Assembly: GCA_019634675.1 (NCBI GenBank)
Contig: JAHCAX010000001.1
Coordinates: forward strand, 558,001 to 622,000
Origin: Acherontichlamydia pituitae
GTDB lineage: Bacteria; Chlamydiota; Chlamydiia; Chlamydiales; Rhabdochlamydiaceae
Length of the DNA stretch: 64,000 nucleotides
Direction of reading: 5' to 3'
Below, piece by piece: positions 62,479 to 64,000 of this stretch. The notes under the pieces are model-generated. The model was not told the origin of the DNA. It did no database searches and saw nothing but the letters and a program-made list of their open reading frames with translations. A program made the translations under genes and the position numbers. Within the stretch, counting starts at the first letter, position 1. Every line of letters starts with the position of its first letter.

Positions 62479-62958
62479 ATGGTTCTGATCCAAGGGTTAA
62501 TCTCATTTATTGGACGGTTTTTTCTCAGTTTAATTTTTATTTCGTCGGGAATTCACCAGATCCTTGACTGGCAAGGATCTGAGCAGATCCTCGCAACAGC
62601 CCTTAATGATTGGAGCGGGTTGGTCATTGGCATCGATTTTCTTCAAAATGTTTTTTCCTATGCCCAATCTTCCGCTTCTCTACTGCTTGCAGCAGCAATC
62701 TTTTGCCAAGTTATCGGCGGTCTGTGTATCCTTTTAGGGATCCAAGTTCGGTTCGGCGCTTTTTTGCTCATTGTGTTTCTCATTCCTGTAACGGTCCTTT
62801 TCCATCATTTTTGGATCATGCAGGGGCCAGAGAAACAGACGCAGATGGTGGAATTTTTGAAGAATCTCAGTATCTTGGGCGGTCTGTTAATCCTATTGGC
62901 TTATGGAAAATGCAAGAAGTCCCAAAAGAGTGAAGGAAGCCATCCTAAGAATAGTTAG
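62479..62958 (+). CDS. DoxX-family membrane protein
   Basis: 159 aa with four hydrophobic segments (about 8-26, 55-80, 84-112, 125-142). The first has GRFFLSLIFISSGIHQILDW, typical of DoxX (GRxxLaxxFlxaGxxKl). The family is linked to redox or respiration, with the exact role unclear. The ATG at 62479 has GGAGGGG close upstream. Its 3' end overlaps the lnt start by 56 bp in another frame. Confidence 0.85.
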   Translation: MVLIQGLISFIGRFFLSLIFISSGIHQILDWQGSEQILATALNDWSGLVIGIDFLQNVFSYAQSSASLLLAAAIFCQVIGGLCILLGIQVRFGAFLLIVFLIPVTVLFHHFWIMQGPEKQTQMVEFLKNLSILGGLLILLAYGKCKKSQKSEGSHPKNS

Positions 62959-64000
62959 TCGAAACTTTCTTATCTGCGCCCTTCTTTTTATTGCAAGTTG
63001 GGTGATAGTGGCCTTTGGTCAGCCAGCTTGGTACTACCAACTCTGTTTCATCTCCAGCATAAGCGGGTTTGCCCTGCTTTGGCTGGCCGTCCAGCGAATA
63101 AAGAGAGGAAGATTTTGGTGGGCTTCCGCTTGGTATTTCTGTGTGCAGCTGATTCAACTTTCCTGGCTCACCTCGATAGAATATCAAGGCTACTATATCC
63201 TAGGTGTTTACCTGTTCTTATGCGCAGGACTTGGCTTGCAATTCGGGGTTTTAACCCATTTTCTTCTCAAAGGACAAAGGCCATATTTATATCGTGTCAT
63301 CGCTGCTGCCAGTTTGTGGACGCTGATGGAGTGGTGCCGATTGTTCATATTGTGCGGATTTTCGTGGAACCCTGTCGGCATTGCAATGACAGGCTCCCTG
63401 TATTTTCTCCAATTTGCAAGCGTATTCGGGATATACGGGCTTACGTTTTGGGTCGTCTTGGCAAATGGAATATTTTTTCAGGCGCTGGCTTTTCGATCCA
63501 ATCACCGATTGATTGGACTTTGGGGCGGATTCGTTTTGATCCCCTGTATTTATGGCTATTGCGTCCTACATGGCCCATGGTCAAGAGGGCATTCGCAAGA
63601 TAAGCCTGAACTAAGCGTCGGTCTTGTGCAAACTGGGCTTCTTCCCTCTCAAAAAGTTCCCTTGCCTGGAAAGGCGGCTGATTTTATTGCGCCGATAGAC
63701 CAATGGAAAAGAATCTTATCAAATCTTCACGACCAAAATAAAAAGTGGGACCTGATCGTCCTTCCCGAGGCGGTTGTGCCAATGCGATCAGATTTTTGCG
63801 TCTATCCATATGAGATGGTTTATTCTGAATTACAGAAGATCTACAATGCTGATCTTACGCGTTACGCCCCGCCCTTAAAGCCTCCATATGCGCAATTTCG
63901 ATACTTGCAGGGAGCCCCTGTCCTATGCGTTTCAAATGGGTATTTAGCTCAGTTGATCGCCAATATGTACGAGTCGGAAATTGTTATTGGGTTGGACCAT
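62903..64000 (+). CDS. lnt: Apolipoprotein N-acyltransferase, 3' partial
   Basis: 366 codons visible, open to the right edge. It adds the third acyl chain to lipoproteins such as the LptE-like protein and the small lipoproteins here. The ATG at 62903 (MENARSPKR) is the most upstream start; GTG 62930 is an alternative. Several membrane segments (NFLICALLFIASWVIVAF; WWASAWYFCVQ; and the Trp-rich FSWNPVGIAMTGS) are followed by the carbon-nitrogen hydrolase domain with the catalytic Glu in LIVLPEAVVP. Matches CT534 in family. Confidence 0.9.
   Translation, partial: MENARSPKRVKEAILRIVSRNFLICALLFIASWVIVAFGQPAWYYQLCFISSISGFALLWLAVQRIKRGRFWWASAWYFCVQLIQLSWLTSIEYQGYYILGVYLFLCAGLGLQFGVLTHFLLKGQRPYLYRVIAAASLWTLMEWCRLFILCGFSWNPVGIAMTGSLYFLQFASVFGIYGLTFWVVLANGIFFQALAFRSNHRLIGLWGGFVLIPCIYGYCVLHGPWSRGHSQDKPELSVGLVQTGLLPSQKVPLPGKAADFIAPIDQWKRILSNLHDQNKKWDLIVLPEAVVPMRSDFCVYPYEMVYSELQKIYNADLTRYAPPLKPPYAQFRYLQGAPVLCVSNGYLAQLIANMYESEIVIGLDH

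Noticed and set aside
62998..63603. A 201-codon open frame overlapping lnt
   Set aside because: It is in another frame than the membrane-rich, motif-bearing lnt reading, and its translation has no recognisable features.
1..64000. CRISPR array or rRNA operon
   Set aside because: No regularly spaced direct repeats and no rRNA-like sequence were seen anywhere.

Overview
The window comes from a chromosome of the phylum Chlamydiae, most likely an environmental (Parachlamydiales-type) member and not a pathogenic Chlamydia species. The evidence is gene order and lineage-specific genes. Two full-length EUO-type developmental regulators are present. There is a fused SecDF, a UhpC-type hexose-phosphate transporter, and runs of genes in the order I recall from C. 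trachomatis: trxA-trmL-mip-aspS-hisS-uhpC-dnaE-(BamD-like)-(LptE-like)-rsbW-(CT550-like)-dacF, recJ-secDF-uppS-cdsA-cmk-plsC, ispF-cysJ, argS-murA, and gltX/tsp/euo close together. Genes missing from C. trachomatis (purA, thiN, a GH81 glucanase, a two-partner secretion pair) point to an amoeba- or protist-associated relative. By eye the base composition is mid-40s percent G+C. Genus cannot be fixed from the sequence alone.

Layout. 1-5400: 3' part of leucine dehydrogenase, argS, an EpmB/KamA radical-SAM gene, and murA. 5500-15650: a co-directional minus-strand block reading ATP-grasp enzyme, TpsB transporter, TpsA exoprotein with a polyproline C-terminus, GH81 beta-1,3-glucanase. This is the most unusual part of the window. 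15700-22700: a long inverted-repeat element, ddl, ispF, a CysJ-like flavoreductase, a small lipoprotein, gltX and the tail-specific protease. 22700-24700: two tandem euo paralogues with promoters, a terminator and a repeat element. 24700-34300: pepF, an RlmD/TrmA-type methyltransferase, recJ and secDF. 34500-39000: purA, uppS, cdsA, cmk, plsC on the plus strand. 39000-43200: thiN, tRNA-Leu(CAG), trxA, a symporter fused to a solute-binding domain, trmL, and a second long inverted-repeat element. 43200-49700: mip, aspS, hisS, an unknown gene, uhpC. 49700-59300: dnaE, a chloramphenicol acetyltransferase-type gene, an amber-interrupted lipoprotein gene, BamD-like, LptE-like, rsbW, a CT550-like gene, dacF. 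59300-64000: rsmA (ksgA), a SurA-like chaperone, an RsmB/NSUN methyltransferase, a DoxX protein and the start of lnt.

How the genes work together. Much of the window builds and maintains the envelope: MurA, Ddl and DacF (peptidoglycan), UppS (lipid carrier), CdsA and PlsC (phospholipid), SecDF, SurA-like, BamD-like, LptE-like and Lnt (outer membrane and lipoprotein biogenesis), Mip and Tsp (periplasmic folding and proteolysis). The EUO pair and RsbW belong to developmental-cycle control. UhpC and the symporter fusion import host metabolites. The TPS/GH81 block would put a large adhesin-like protein and a glucanase outside the cell. Intergenic spaces hold at least four related hairpin-forming repeats with a GAGGCAGTTGCAAAACT-type end, plus two unrelated elements with perfect 24-25 bp terminal inverted repeats. 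No insertion sequence, integrase, CRISPR array or rRNA gene was seen.
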